DNA from: Macrotis lagotis | Lineage: Eukaryota > Chordata > Mammalia > Peramelemorphia > Peramelidae | Direction of reading: 5' to 3' | DNA length: 64,000 nucleotides | Assembly (NCBI RefSeq): GCF_037893015.1 | Contig: NC_133666.1 | Coordinates: 617,878,974-617,942,973, forward strand | In this document: one piece after another, positions 1-10,139 of the stretch | How positions within the stretch are numbered: the first letter of the stretch is position 1 | Layout: each line of letters begins with the position of its first letter | Program-made: the position numbers and the translations under genes | Notes under the pieces: generated by a model | What the model saw: only the letters and a program-made list of their open reading frames with translations | The model's database searches: none | Told to the model about the DNA's origin: nothing

Positions 1-1284
1 AGTTTCAGATATCGGTCAGTTATTATTAAACACTTGAGAAGTCACACTGGAGAGAAGCCTTATAAATGTAAGGATTGTGGAAGATTCTTTAGCCAGAAGT
101 CAGATGTTACTGCACATCGCCGAATTCATACTGGGGAAAAACCCTATGAATGTGATGATTGTGGGAAAACTTTTGTTCATAGCTCCCAAGTTACTAGACA
201 TCAAAGAATTCATAATGGAGAGAAGCCCTATGAATGCAGTGAGTGTGGAAAAACTTTTAGCCAGAGCTCAAACCTTATTCGACATGAGAGAATTCATACT
301 GGAGAAAAGCCCTATGAATGTAATCATTGTGGCAGATCTTTTAGTCAGTTTTCATTACTTGTTGAGCATGAGAGAACTCATACTGGAGACAAACCATATG
401 AATGTAAAGAATGTGGAAAAACCTTTAGCCACAGCTCAGATGTTATTAAACATCAGAGAATTCATACGGGGGAAAAACCCTATGAATGTAATGATTGTGG
501 GAAAACTTTCATTCATAGCTCGCATGTTATTAGACATCAAAGAATTCATAATGGGGAGAAACCCTACAAATGCAAAGAGTGTGGAAAAGCTTTTAGCCAG
601 AGCTCTGATGTTACCAAACACCAGAGAATTCATACTGGGGAAAAACCCTATGAATGTAGTCATTGTGGGAAAACTTTTGTTCATAGCTCACATGTTATTA
701 GACATCAAAGAATTCATAATGGAGAGAAGCCCTATAAATGCAGTGAATGTGGAAAAGCATTTAGCCAGAGCTCAAATGTTCTTCGACATCAGAGAATTCA
801 TACTGGAGAAAAACCCTATGAATGTAGTCATTGTGGCAGATGTTTTAATCAGTTTGCATTACTTATTGAACATGAGAGAGTTCATACTGGAGAGAAACCC
901 TATCAATGTAAGGAATGTGGAAAAACCTTTAATCAAAGATCAGATGTCATTCAACATCAGAAAATTCATACTGGAGAGAAGCACTATTCATGTCATGAGT
1001 GTGGAAAAACCTTCAGTCGTAGCTCAGCTGTTATTAATCATCAGAAAATTCATATTGGAGAGAAACCATATATGTGTAAGTATTGTGGAAGTACCTTTAG
1101 CGCATGGTCAAGCTTTGCTAAACATCAGAAAGCTCATTCTGAAGAAAAGCTTTATAAATGCAGTGAATGTAAAGAAATTTTTCTTCAGAATTCAGAGCTG
1201 ATCAACCACCAGAAAATTTATCATAAAGCGCACATTCCAAAAGAAGAACCAGACATTGAAGTGAAAAAAGAAGAACCTGAGTGA
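1..1284 (+). CDS. C2H2 zinc-finger protein, 3' part of terminal exon (gene 1, cut by window start)
   Basis: The frame is open from the first base to the TGA at 1282-1284, giving 427 residues with no start in view. It begins inside a finger ([11 protein letters not shown]), followed by 14 complete C-x2-C-x12-H-x3/4-H fingers joined mostly by TGEKP linkers. The helix regions repeat as an ordered set: SDV type, HSS-V type, QSSN type, QF-LL type, then the set again. The last finger is divergent ([17 protein letters not shown]) and has a four-residue His spacing. The protein ends in an acidic and lysine tail, [15 protein letters not shown], in which VKKE fits the SUMO-acceptor pattern. Many fingers and no other domain fit a nuclear sequence-specific DNA-binding regulator; the target is unknown. 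The remaining 5' exons lie before the window, so a KRAB or SCAN domain cannot be judged. The finger types match those of the two genes downstream, which makes it a tandem duplicate. Orthology within the GLI4/ZFP41/ZNF696 group is possible but not shown. Confidence 0.93.
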   Translation, partial: SFRYRSVIIKHLRSHTGEKPYKCKDCGRFFSQKSDVTAHRRIHTGEKPYECDDCGKTFVHSSQVTRHQRIHNGEKPYECSECGKTFSQSSNLIRHERIHTGEKPYECNHCGRSFSQFSLLVEHERTHTGDKPYECKECGKTFSHSSDVIKHQRIHTGEKPYECNDCGKTFIHSSHVIRHQRIHNGEKPYKCKECGKAFSQSSDVTKHQRIHTGEKPYECSHCGKTFVHSSHVIRHQRIHNGEKPYKCSECGKAFSQSSNVLRHQRIHTGEKPYECSHCGRCFNQFALLIEHERVHTGEKPYQCKECGKTFNQRSDVIQHQKIHTGEKHYSCHECGKTFSRSSAVINHQKIHIGEKPYMCKYCGSTFSAWSSFAKHQKAHSEEKLYKCSECKEIFLQNSELINHQKIYHKAHIPKEEPDIEVKKEEPE

Positions 1285-1420
1285 GCAGGGAATCCAGTTT
1301 AAAGCAGCTTTCCACAAGTTTGGAAACTCCGGGAGGTCAGACATTTAGCTTGTGTTATATAGGACCTAACCCACCATCTCCTAAGACCTGCTAAATAAAT
1401 GCTTATTGGTTCGTTGCTGT
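1285..1420 (+). promoter_or_regulatory. 3' UTR and poly(A) signal of zinc-finger gene 1
   Basis: A short 3' UTR follows the stop. AATAAA lies at 1394-1399 and a TG-rich stretch follows at about 1417-1435, the usual arrangement for cleavage at about 1415. A signal so close to the stop implies a 3' UTR of only about 130 bases. Confidence 0.6.
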
Positions 1421-1589
1421 GATGACTTGTTTGGCTATTTCACCCTTCCCACATACACACACACTCTGTCACATCTGAGGAATACTAAGAGAACCAGATG
1501 GTTGTCACTACCAAAGGAGGCTACTTGAAGAGGAAGTGTTGAATGTCAGAGTAGGGGGTGGTAGATCAGAAGAGACTGAATTACTTTTA

Positions 1590-1682
1590 TAAATATGATC
1601 TTGTTTGATCCTCATAATAACCCTGAGAGGGCAATTAGCATTATGATCCCCACTTTACACTTTATAGTTGAGAAAATATTTT
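1590..1682 (-). repeat. MIR relic
   Basis: The text GATCCTCATAATAACCCTGAG followed by a CCCACTTTACA block matches the core of a MIR element in reverse orientation. It is diverged and truncated. Bases 1420-1590 hold nothing I recognise. Confidence 0.5.
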
Positions 1683-1739
1683 TCCTTGTTCTTGGTTCTC
1701 TGGGAGCTAGATTACACAACAAGCATGTTTAGTGAGTTT

Positions 1740-1889
1740 TTTTTTTTAGGTTTTTTGCAAGGCAATGGGATTAAATGGCTTGCTCAAGGTCACACAGCTA
1801 GGTAATTATTAAGTATCTGAGGCCAGATTTGAACTCTGGTACTCCTGACTCCAGGGCTGGTGCTCTATTCACTGCACCTAGCCACCCCA
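1740..1889 (-). mobile_element. Marsupial tRNA-derived SINE, full length
   Basis: Read on the minus strand it starts GGGGTGGCTAGGTGC, carries the Pol III box B as GAGTTCAAATC, and ends with TTGCAAAAAACCTAAAA. The T run at the left is its A-rich tail. TGAGTTT flanks it on both sides as a short target-site duplication (1733-1739 and 1890-1896). Confidence 0.9.
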
Positions 1890-1896
1890 TGAGTTT

Positions 1897-2439
1897 CTTT
1901 TCTTGGAATTGTTGGAGGAAGACAGTCATGGTAGCTTTCAATGTGGCTAAAGGACGGAGTGCAAGGTCTCATTTTAGTGGTGTCATCCCAAATCCACAGA
2001 GGCAAATTTTAGAATTGTCCAGAAATGGAATGGAAAGAAATTCCCAATCATTGTAGGGTTTTTTTCCTCAATTAACAAGCATTTCTCTACCTCTCACTAA
2101 GCTGCCTTCAACTGAGAAAAAGGAAACCAACCTTTCTAGTAAATAGGCATTGTCAAGCAAAACAAATGTGCTATGTCCAAAAAATATCATTAGGAAGCTA
2201 GAGATACACTAGTCAGATCTTTTGGAAGAGATTTCTGCTTAAACATCATGGTAGAGGACCCGTCAGGTTCTTTCCAGTCAAATTCTGAGTTAAAACAAAT
2301 GCTGGGGAAGAAGCAAGAGGTAGCTGTCACACAGAGATGGTAATGTCTGGTCTTCAGAGATGGACATGACTGAGTAAGGGCAACCACAATGCAGTTTACT
2401 CTGCAGCAAGTTACTTTTTTCTAATTGAAAAAATTTGGT
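1897..2439. other. Intergenic, nothing recognised
   Basis: The open frames here are short and have no domain, composition or splice support. I see no further recognisable repeat or regulatory element. Confidence 0.5.
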
Positions 2440-2890
2440 ATCTTGTTTTCATGTTAATTTCTGAACAATTTAACACCTCCCTTACCCAATGAGCTACCTC
2501 CTTAAAGAATTTTTAAAAAGAGAAAAAAGTTCAATCAATACATTTGTCTGTGTCTAATAATAAACATTGTTCCATCACCTATAGTGCCCTACCTCTGCAA
2601 ATTGAGGAAAGTTAGATAACTTAAATTCTCTGGGGAAAAGCTTGGTCATTATAATCATACAGCATTCATTTTGGGTTATTTCCTTTGAAATTTTGTTTTA
2701 TTGTATATGTTGTTTCTGCTTTTGTATCAGTTCATGCAAGTTTTCACATGCTTTTATTCAGTTAAGATGCACGAATACCCTGTTGTTTCTTGAGCAATGA
2801 ACATTTTTGTTTCCAAGTCTTTGATGTCATAAAAATGTGTAGCTATGAATATTTTGAGTTGTGTATATTTAAGTGAAGCATAATTTGTAT
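2440..2890 (-). repeat. Old LINE-1 ORF2 3' relic
   Basis: The order of phrases (a finger-free AT-rich stretch, then GTAGCTATGAATATTTTG) resembles the C-terminal ORF2 and 3' UTR of marsupial L1 in reverse orientation, as seen more clearly at 4920-6240 and 34458-35785. It is heavily decayed, so its limits are approximate. Confidence 0.4.
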
Positions 2891-3049
2891 TATGTTTATG
2901 TGCACATGGCAGATACTTTTGTCTTTAACTTGTTTGAGGTAATCCTAAAATTTACTGCTCCAAAAGGATAGACATTTTAGATGAGCAAATGCTGAAAATC
3001 AACCGAAAGGTTCATAAGAATCTAAAGAGTAAAAAGTAAAAACTGAGAA

Positions 3050-3495
3050 ACTTTTTTTTTATTTTTAGAAAGGTTTTGAGTTTTACAATTTTTCCCCTAT
3101 CTTGCTTCCCTCCTCCTACCCCCCACAGAAAGCAGTTTCATTCCCATAGTATGCACTGATCTAAGTGGAATGTGATGAGAGAGAAATCATATCCTTAAGG
3201 AAGATATAGTATGATATAGTATAAGATATAGTATGATATAGTATGAGATATGGCAGAATTACATAAGACAACATTTTTTTAAATTAAAGGTAATAGTTTT
3301 TGTTCAAACTTCACAATTCTTTCTCAGGATACAGACGGCATGAAGGCATTCTCCATCGCAGGTATCCCCAAATTGTGCCTGATCGTTGCCCTGCTGGTAT
3401 GGGCAAGTCTATTAAGATTGATCATCACCCCCACGTGAGAAACATTCTTGAACTCATTTTATTGGCAGCGTACTGGAGAATCAAACATGCCTAAC
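3050..3495 (-). mobile_element. 5'-truncated LINE-1, 3' end only
   Basis: Minus-strand L1 3' UTR. Reading leftwards it passes the ATCATCACCCCCACGT block, the CATCGCAGGTATCCCCAAATTGT block, the GATGAGAGAGAAATCAT block and the GAGTTTTACAATTTTTCCCC terminus, ending in a T-rich stretch that is the tail. The same order recurs at 6365, 23512, 34458 and 56448. A local ATATAGTATG direct repeat lies inside at about 3202-3250. Confidence 0.85.
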
Positions 3496-3569
3496 AAAGT
3501 TGGTACTTTAGGGATAAAAGCAGTAAGTAGTAGGGAGGCTATTTTTGAGGGAGAAAGAGGAATCCTAGC

Positions 3570-3692
3570 TACATTTATCAAGTGTCTGCTATCTGTCGGG
3601 CCATCATACAATGATCTCATTTGAACCTTCACAAGGATGTTGTGAACATGTGATTATCCCTGTTTTACACATGAAGAAACTGAGGCAGAATA
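3570..3692 (-). repeat. MIR relic
   Basis: TACACATGAAGAAACTGAGG and the preceding GATCTCATTTGAACCTTCACA are the core of a MIR in reverse orientation. It abuts the CpG island directly. Confidence 0.6.
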
Positions 3693-4760
3693 GGCCGGAT
3701 CCCCTCTGCGAGGTCCCTGGGTGTCTCGCTGACCCGTCCGGCCCTCTTCGCCCGCCGCACCCGGGGCCGGCCCCACCCGCGGCCGGTCCCACCCGCGGCC
3801 CGCCCCACCCGCGGCCGGTCCCACCCGGGGCCCGCCCCACCCGCGGCCCGCCTGCGGCTCGGGAGGAGGCCGCGGATGCGGGGTAGTGCGTCGGGGGCGC
3901 GGGGCGGTGGCAGGAGGAGCGGCCGGCCCGGGGCCCGGCCGCCCGGGATGGGGGGCAGTGCCCCCAGCGGCCACCCCGGGGGGCGTCACGCATGCGGCTG
4001 GTTGGCTTCCAACTCGAACAGGGACAGCGAGGCCCCCCCAACTTTCCCGCGGGGGGCTCCAACACTCACTCGGGCCCCGCCCCGCCCCGCCCCGCCGCCT
4101 GCCTCAGGGTGGGTCCGGCGGGATAACAGGGCCGAGTCCCGGGCTGGGAGGATTGGCAAAGGCTCCGCCCCCTCCCCCCGGGGTCCCCGAGTCCGGCAGC
4201 GCGCCCAGAGCGTGGCCGGAAGTGACGCAGGGCCACGTGGGGCGGGGGGCCGAGGAGCGCTTCCTGCCCGGGACGCGGCCCGGGACGCGGGCGAGGCGAT
4301 GCAAACACCCCGGGGCGCGAGGAGATTCAGAGGACCCGGGGGGTCGGCCCGGGCTTCGGGTAAGGCCGCGGGGTGCAGTCGGCCCTGGGCTCCGGGGGCT
4401 GCGCGCGCCGCCGCGGCCGTGCTGCCGAGAGACGCGAGGGCGCCGGGGCCGGCTCGGGCCGCCCGCCGGGTCGCGGTGCGCGTGCGCGTGCTGACGGCGG
4501 GCGGGGCGGTCCCACTTCTGCGCTCGCGAGCGTGTCCGGCGAGGGGGGCGGGGCAGTACGCGCCCTTCTCGTGCGCCTGCGCGTCGCGGGCGGCGGGCTG
4601 TGTCGCGCGCTTTCTGCGTGCGTCTGTGCGCCCCTGCCCGCGCGTGTGCGGGACGGTGATGGGAGAGAAGGAGAGCGGCGTGCTGTTGTTCGTGCTTTTA
4701 AATTCATTCCGTCCATAGCCACGTGCCTAGTGCCATCCCCTGCCCACGCCCACGGCGGGC
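3693..4760. promoter_or_regulatory. CpG island, probable promoter of zinc-finger gene 2
   Basis: About 1 kb of very GC- and CpG-rich sequence sits in an AT-rich surrounding. It contains a combined ETS and CRE-like site CCGGAAGTGACG at 4216-4227, an E-box CACGTG at 4234-4239 and several GGGCGG-type boxes. A splice donor reads TTCGG|GTAAGG at 4359/4360, which would end a 5' UTR exon lying just downstream of the ETS/CRE site. The next plus-strand coding exon is at 8856, which makes this the likely start of gene 2. The long open frames across it on both strands are a composition effect, because GC-rich DNA has few stops. The transcription start and the direction of transcription are inferred. Confidence 0.72.
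3760..3858. repeat. GC-rich 16-bp minisatellite in CpG island
   Basis: About six imperfect copies of a 16-base unit of the form CCACCCGCGGCCCGCC or CCACCCGCGGCCGGTC lie head to tail. Copies differ by one or two bases. Confidence 0.75.
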
Positions 4761-4847
4761 ATTGAGGAACATGCTGACGGATCGGTCATTCTCTGCTTGA
4801 GGAGCTAGGATTCACTATTTTACAGGATTCTTCAGATCATTCGGAGG

Positions 4848-4886
<39 letters not shown>

Positions 4887-4916
4887 GTGTGTATGTGTGT
4901 GTGCGCGTGTGTGTTC
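4848..4916 (+). repeat. (TG)n microsatellite
   Basis: A TG dinucleotide run with a few interruptions (TTTTG, TATG, CGCG) directly adjoins the L1 3' end at its right. On the minus strand it is (CA)n in the position where an L1 tail would be expected. Confidence 0.9.
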
Positions 4917-4919
4917 TTT

Positions 4920-6240
4920 TTCTACTTTTTCTTTATCTCCCTCCGGACGGGGATAACATTGTCCATAGCCCGCCTAATCCGGTTGTCCTGGCTCCCTGGG
5001 CTGCTGAGAGTTGCTGCTTCCATCCGGCTGCTTCTTCACTTCCCCATGTTGTTGCTGATGTGTACATTATTCTCGTGGTTCTACTTCCTTCATTCACCAT
5101 CAGATCCCATAAGTCCATTCCATGCTTCTCCAGAGTCCGACTATTTATGGTTTCTTACAGAACAATAGTATTCCATAGTATTCATGTACCATAGCTTGTT
5201 CAGCCATTCCCGATTTGATGGGCATCCCCTCAATTTCCAGTTCTTTGCCACTACAAAAAGAGCTGCTATGAATATTTTGCAACATGTGAGACTTTCTCCA
5301 TTTTTTATAATTTCTTTGGATGTAGACCTAGATTTGGAATTGCCAGGTCAAAGGATATGATCAGTTTTATTGCTCTGGGCATAGTTCCATATTGCTCTTC
5401 AGGAAGGTTGGATCCCTTCACAACTCCACCAGCAATGCATCAGTGTTCCAATCCTCCCCAAACCTCTCCAACATTGATCATTTCCCCTTTTTTCCTATCT
5501 TGGCCAATCTGATAGGTGTGAGGTGATAACCTCACACCTCAAAGTTGTTTCAATTTGCATCTCTAATCAATAATGATTTAGAGCATTTTTTCATATGATT
5601 ATATATAGCTTTCATTTCTCCATTTGAAAACGGTCTATTCATATCCTTTGACCATTTGTCAGTTGGGGAATGACTTGCAACCTTACATATCTGATGTAAT
5701 TCTCTATATATTTTAGAAATGAGACCTTTATCAGAGCTCCTAGTGGTGAAGTTTGTTTCCCAGTTTTCTGTTTTCCTTCTAATTTTGGCAGCATTGATTT
5801 TATTAGTACAACCCCTTTTTAATTTAATATAGTCAGAATCATTCATTTTGCAGTTTATAATGTGCTCTAATTCTTGTTTAGTCATAAATTTATCCCTTTT
5901 CCATAGATCCAATGAGAGTATTTTTTTGGTCTATTAATTTATCTGTGGTATCACTCTTTATATTGAAATCCTACACCCATTTTGACCTTATTTTGGTATA
6001 GGGTCTGAGATGTAGATCTGTGCCTAGTTTTTGCCATGCTGTTTTCCAGTTTTCCCAACAATTTTTGTCAAATAGTGAGTTCTTATCCCAGAAGCTGATG
6101 TCTTTGGGTTTGTCAAATAGTGGATTGCTATAGTCATTTACTGTAGTTTCTTTTGAACCTATCTTAATCCATTGATAGCCCTGGTGCATTGTTCAGTGAA
6201 GAAATGAGACTGAATTTTCTTTTGTTATAAATCCATGCCC
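4920..6240 (-). mobile_element. 5'-truncated LINE-1, ORF2 C-terminus and 3' end
   Basis: Minus-strand reading frames at 6189-5971 and 5912-5550 give the C-terminal part of L1 ORF2, including KNSLFDKNCWENW, MDLWKRDKFMTKQELEH and [14 protein letters not shown]. Further relics of the terminal domain continue to about 5120 (GNEKLWYMN-like and VVAKNWKLRGCPS-like). Frameshifts and stops break the frame, so it is dead. Its 3' terminus differs from the other L1 copies here: it is GC-richer, lacks the usual ATCATCACCCCCATG block, and has (CA)n in place of poly(A). A local inverted repeat at about 5513-5540 (AGGTGTGAGG with CCTCACACCT) lies within it. Confidence 0.9.
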
Positions 6241-6345
6241 AGTTGCTAGGACTCTAAGCAGCAAACAATTCTTGAGCCCTTGATCCTATTGTAGAACCCT
6301 GTGGGACTGCCTCCCTTATTGCTATAATTTAGGAGTACTTTAGTA

Positions 6346-6808
6346 TTCCTTAAGTTATTTTTTTATTTTATTTATTTTGAGTTTTACAATTTTTCCCCAT
6401 CTCACTTCCCTCCCCCACCCCCCCACAGAAAGCAATTTGTCAGTCTTTACTTTGTTTCCATGTTATACATTGATCCAAATTGAGTGTGATGAGAGAGAAA
6501 TCATATCCTTAAAGAAGAAGCATAAAGTATAAGAGATAACAAGATCAGACAATAAGATAGCAGGTGTTTTTTTTTCCTAAATTAAAGGGAATAGTCCTTG
6601 AACTTTGTTCAAACTCCACAGTTCTTTATCTGGATATAGATAGTATTCTCCATTGCAGACAGCCCCAAATTGTCCCTGATTGTTGCACTGATGAAATAAT
6701 CATGTTCATCAAGGTTAATCATCACCCCCATGTTGCTGTTAGGGTGTACAGTGTTTTTCTGGTTCTGCTCATCTCACTCAGCATCAGTTCTTCCTTAAGT
6801 TATTTTTT
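6346..6808 (-). mobile_element. 5'-truncated LINE-1 3' end with target-site duplication
   Basis: This is a minus-strand L1 3' UTR of the family seen at 3050. The 18-base direct repeat TTCCTTAAGTTATTTTTT flanks it at 6346-6363 and 6791-6808, so both ends of the insertion are exact. The insert is about 430 bases. Confidence 0.92.
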
Positions 6809-6954
6809 AAGGCAAATTATGAAATCCAGGGAAGGCCTTACTTCTACTTAGAAAATATCTTTCTTAGAGATTCCAGAAAGTCAGACTTTCAGGGTCCTTA
6901 GAAACAATCTGCTCTAGTTCCTTCACAGAACTTAGGCTACTCAAGCCCAGAGGA

Positions 6955-7860
6955 CACTAAGCTAGATTCAGAAGGGCCTTTAGACATCATCAGTACAACT
7001 CCTTCATTATATAGATAAGGAAACTGAAGCTTATGGAAGTTTAATGACTTGCCCAAGATCTATCAGTCAGCTAGCTTTTAAGAACCTACTTTATACCATT
7101 GTGCTAAGTGCTGCGGATACAAAAAAGTAAAAGACAATCCCTGTCCTGTAAGAACTCACAATCTTGGGGGAAGGCAGTAAGCAAAGAAATATATACCAAA
7201 AAGATATGTACAGGAGAGGAAATAATTAACAAGTGGAAGATTCTAGAAAGAAGAGGGTTTAGGAGTGACTTTCCATAGAAATGATCTAAGGGGAATAAAT
7301 GTAGATGAAAAGAGAGGCAGCATCATCAGTCAGTTAGCATTTATTCTATGCCAGAAACTGACTCTAAAAAGAGGCAAAAGACAGTTTCTGCTCCTCTGGG
7401 AGCTCACAAGCTAATGAGAAACAAGTAGACAACTCTGTAAAAACAAGTCCTATAAACAATAAATAGGAAGTAATTAAAAGAGAGAAGGTACTAGATTTAA
7501 GAGAGGTTGAAAAAGACTTTTTCTTTTGAGACTTTAGCTGGAACTTTAAGGAAGCCAGGGAAACTACTGGATGAAAATAGAGAGCATTCAGGCACAAGGG
7601 TCTAACCAGAAAAAATATGTAGAGTTAAGAGAAAGAGTATCTTTATTTGTGGTACAGCCAGGAAACCAGTGTCACTGGCTCAGAGTACATGGTGAAGATT
7701 GAGGTGTAAGAAAACTGGAAAGAGCTAGGTTAGGAAGAACTTTGAATGCTACTGTTGTGTTGGAGCTTCGAGATGAAAAAGCCACTGGAGTTTATTGTGT
7801 GTGTGTGTGTGTGTGTGTTGGGTGGTGGGGTGTTTCAGGGTTGTTTTGATGCTTTGGTGA
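6955..7860 (-). repeat. MIR relic followed by L2/CR1-like LINE relic
   Basis: Bases 6960-7075 carry a reverse MIR core (GGAAACTGAAGC, TGACTTGCCCAAG). From about 7,080 the text GTGCTAAGTGCTGCGGATAC, AACTCACAATCTTGG, CCAGTGTCACTGG and GCCACTGGAGTTTATTG follows the same order as the better preserved minus-strand L2-like element at 44880-46440. A (TG)n run sits at about 7797-7818. No intact frame remains. Confidence 0.5.
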
Positions 7861-8267
7861 TTTCTAGAAGATTAAAGGAATAAGAGAAGAAAAGATTTAA
7901 GGTGAAAACATTTGTTGCCAAAGGACACAGTGGAAAGGTTAGGTTGCATTTGGTTGGGACTTTGGGATAGGAAGGTTGAGAAGATGGGGGCATAAGGAAT
8001 TGGTTTTGTGAGATACATTGCACATTGTGAAGTTTGAGATAGGAAGGACTGCTTTCTTGGGGGGGGGGTTATTAAAGAAGATTTTATGAAGGAGAGATGG
8101 CACCTGACCTGGGCAGAAGGAAAGAGAGGGGATAACTAATCCTATTTTCTTCTGTTTTCTACTTTCATTCTTGCTAAGGTCAATTTAAGGATCTGTAGCA
8201 TTGTTTTCCCTGACTACGATAGCTTCCACTTTTATAATAATACCACCTTGATTTGTAATCATATTTT
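7861..8267. other. Intron of zinc-finger gene 2, nothing recognised
   Basis: Apart from a G10 run at about 8059-8068, I see no repeat that I can name and no exon-like stretch with splice sites. Confidence 0.4.
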
Positions 8268-8650
8268 GCATGGTGTAGTGGGAAGAATGCTATGCTTCAA
8301 AGAAGGAGACATGGGTTCAAGTCCTAAATCTGATGCCAGAGGAATGGCCATGGACAAGTCACTATTTTTAAATGAGTCTTGATATCTTTAGTTATTTTAC
8401 CATCACCTTTACTTCCAAATTTTCCCTTTCTTTTCCCCTACCTGAGGGGTAACAATGAAAAGGGTAAGAAAAATCAATTTAGCAAAGAAATTCACTTCAT
8501 TTGAGTCTGACAACATATTTCACATTCATAATTCCTTTTCGTCAAAGAAATAAAGTACATTTTTGTATCATTGTGTTCACTTTCTTTTTTTTTGTTCTTT
8601 CAATTTACATTGTTGTATATATTTTTATCTTTGACTTACTTTACTAAGAT
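8268..8650. repeat. MIR-type relic then old L1-like AT-rich relic
   Basis: Bases 8270-8362 (GTGTAGTGGGAAGAATGCTATG, GGGTTCAAGTCC, GGACAAGTCAC) are a plus-strand MIR-type SINE relic. Bases 8570-8640 (TTTTGTTCTTTCAATTTACATTG) match a stretch at about 15000-15030 inside an L1 3' relic. Both are decayed. Confidence 0.4.
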
Positions 8651-8855
8651 AAATTGCTCTTTATGCCTTATCTATAAAATGGGAATAAGGATATTGCTCT
8701 GCCTACACAGAAAACAGCATTTTGTAAAGTAAGTGTGAATTATCTTTATCATCATCATCCTCATCATCTTATCCAGTGGCCTTTGTCAAACCTTTTTTTT
8801 CTTTTCAGAAATCAGGTGCCATTCATGTGTAATTTTGTTTATTTCTTTATTTCAG

Positions 8856-9941
8856 ATTGTAAGATCAGAATTGATAAGTGAATTCCAAACCATGACACTT
8901 CCTGAAAGAGAATCATATCCAGTGATGTCCAGTTTCCTCAAAGATATCCCACATGGATTGGAATATCATGAATCTTGCAAAAGTGAGAAAAGTATAGAGA
9001 CACAAAAAGATTCCTTGATTGAAACAGTTTTTGACAAGAAAGCTCCGAAAGTGGAGAAAGACTTCAATGCCAGCTCAGAACTTGGTACACATCAGCAGTT
9101 TACTACAGGACAACTTTATAAATGTAATATATGCAACAAAAGCTTCAAATGTTATTCAGATATTATTAAACATCAAAGATTTCACACCATAGAAAAATCC
9201 TATGAATGTGGAGAATGTGGGAAAACCTTTAGCCAGAGTTCAGATGTTATTAAACATCATAGGATTCATTCTGGAGAGAAACCTTATGAATGTAGTGACT
9301 GTGGGAAAGCTTTTATTCACAGCTCACATGTAGTTAGACATCAGAGAATTCATAGTGGAGAGAAACCCTATAAATGCAACGAATGTGGCAAAGCCTTCAG
9401 CCAGGGATCAAATCTCATACGTCATAAGAGAATTCATACTGGAGAGAAGCCCTATGAATGTAATGAATGTGGCAAAGCTTTTAATCAGTTTTCATTACTT
9501 ATTGAACATGAGAGAATTCACACTGGAGAAAAACCATATGAATGTAAAGAATGTGGTAAAAGGTTCAGTCGATGCTCAGGTTTTATAACTCATCAGAGAA
9601 TTCATACTGGTGAGAAACCTTATGAATGCAACGAATGTGGGAAGACTTTCAGTCGAAGCTCAGATATTATTAATCATCAGAGGATTCACACTGGAGAGAA
9701 ACCCTATGTATGTAAAGAATGTGGAAAAGCCTTCCGAGGTTGGTCAAGCTTTGTTCAGCATCAGAAAATTCATACAGGGGAAAAGCCTTTTGAATGCAAT
9801 GCATGTGGGAAAACCTTTATCCGGAGGACCCAGCTTACCAAACACCAGAGAATTCACACCAGAGATACCCCTCTTAATAACACTTCCTATTTGTTAAATA
9901 GGGAGGAAAGAGAACTTTGTATAATCGATTATTCACTTTAG
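8856..9941 (+). CDS. C2H2 zinc-finger protein, terminal exon (gene 2, nine fingers)
   Basis: A pyrimidine tract and AG (TTTCTTTATTTCAG) end at 8855, and the frame is open from 8856 to the TAG at 9939-9941 (361 residues). The first ATG in the exon is at 8892 (ACCATGA, a fair Kozak context), giving 349 residues if translation starts here; otherwise an upstream phase-0 exon supplies the start. About 80 residues without a known domain precede nine fingers (first [15 protein letters not shown], last [14 protein letters not shown]). The helix order SDV, HSSHV, QGSN, QFSLL, RCSGF, RSSDI, GWSSF, RRTQ repeats part of gene 1. Linkers after fingers 2 and 3 are SGEKP instead of TGEKP. The protein is a likely nuclear DNA-binding regulator; target and effector domain are unknown. 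I found no KRAB exon between the CpG island at 3,693-4,760 and this exon. A SINE lies 33 bases after the stop, within the presumed 3' UTR. Confidence 0.93.
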   Translation: MVRSELISEFQTMTLPERESYPVMSSFLKDIPHGLEYHESCKSEKSIETQKDSLIETVFDKKAPKVEKDFNASSELGTHQQFTTGQLYKCNICNKSFKCYSDIIKHQRFHTIEKSYECGECGKTFSQSSDVIKHHRIHSGEKPYECSDCGKAFIHSSHVVRHQRIHSGEKPYKCNECGKAFSQGSNLIRHKRIHTGEKPYECNECGKAFNQFSLLIEHERIHTGEKPYECKECGKRFSRCSGFITHQRIHTGEKPYECNECGKTFSRSSDIINHQRIHTGEKPYVCKECGKAFRGWSSFVQHQKIHTGEKPFECNACGKTFIRRTQLTKHQRIHTRDTPLNNTSYLLNREERELCIIDYSL

Positions 9942-9974
9942 AAAAATCTCTAAAATATTAGAAGTTGTTAAAGA

Positions 9975-10126
9975 GGGGCAGCTAGGTGGCACAGTGGATA
10001 GAGCATAGGCCCTGGAGTCAGGAGTACCTGAGTTCAAATCCAGCCTCAGACACTTAATTACCTAGCTGTGTGGCCTTGGGCAAGCCTCTTAACCCCATTT
10101 GCCTTACAAAATCCTAAAAAAAAAGA
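9975..10126 (+). mobile_element. Marsupial SINE in 3' UTR of zinc-finger gene 2
   Basis: The element runs from GGGGCAGCTAGGTGGCACAG through GAGTTCAAATCC to TTACAAAATCCTAAAA. Target-site copies AAGTTGTTAAAGA (left) and AAGTTGCTAAAGA (right) differ by one base, so this is a genuine but not very recent insertion. Confidence 0.92.
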
Positions 10127-10139
10127 AAAGTTGCTAAAG

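Noticed and set aside
77-1201. Second long plus-strand frame inside zinc-finger gene 1, and similar frames in genes 2 and 3
   Set aside because: These are shadows of the repeated finger codons in another frame; the repeated text has no stops in that frame.
3604-4765. Overlapping long frames on both strands in the first CpG island
   Set aside because: They are explained by high GC content: Pro, Arg, Gly and Ala dominate, several frames overlap, and there is no homologous domain.
4850-5194. Cys/Val-repeat frame beginning MCVCVC
   Set aside because: It is the translation of the TG microsatellite running into an L1 on the opposite strand.
5513-5540. Inverted repeat AGGTGTGAGG / CCTCACACCT as a possible regulatory hairpin
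   Set aside because: It lies in the ORF2 end of a truncated L1 and is short; no reason to see it as regulatory.
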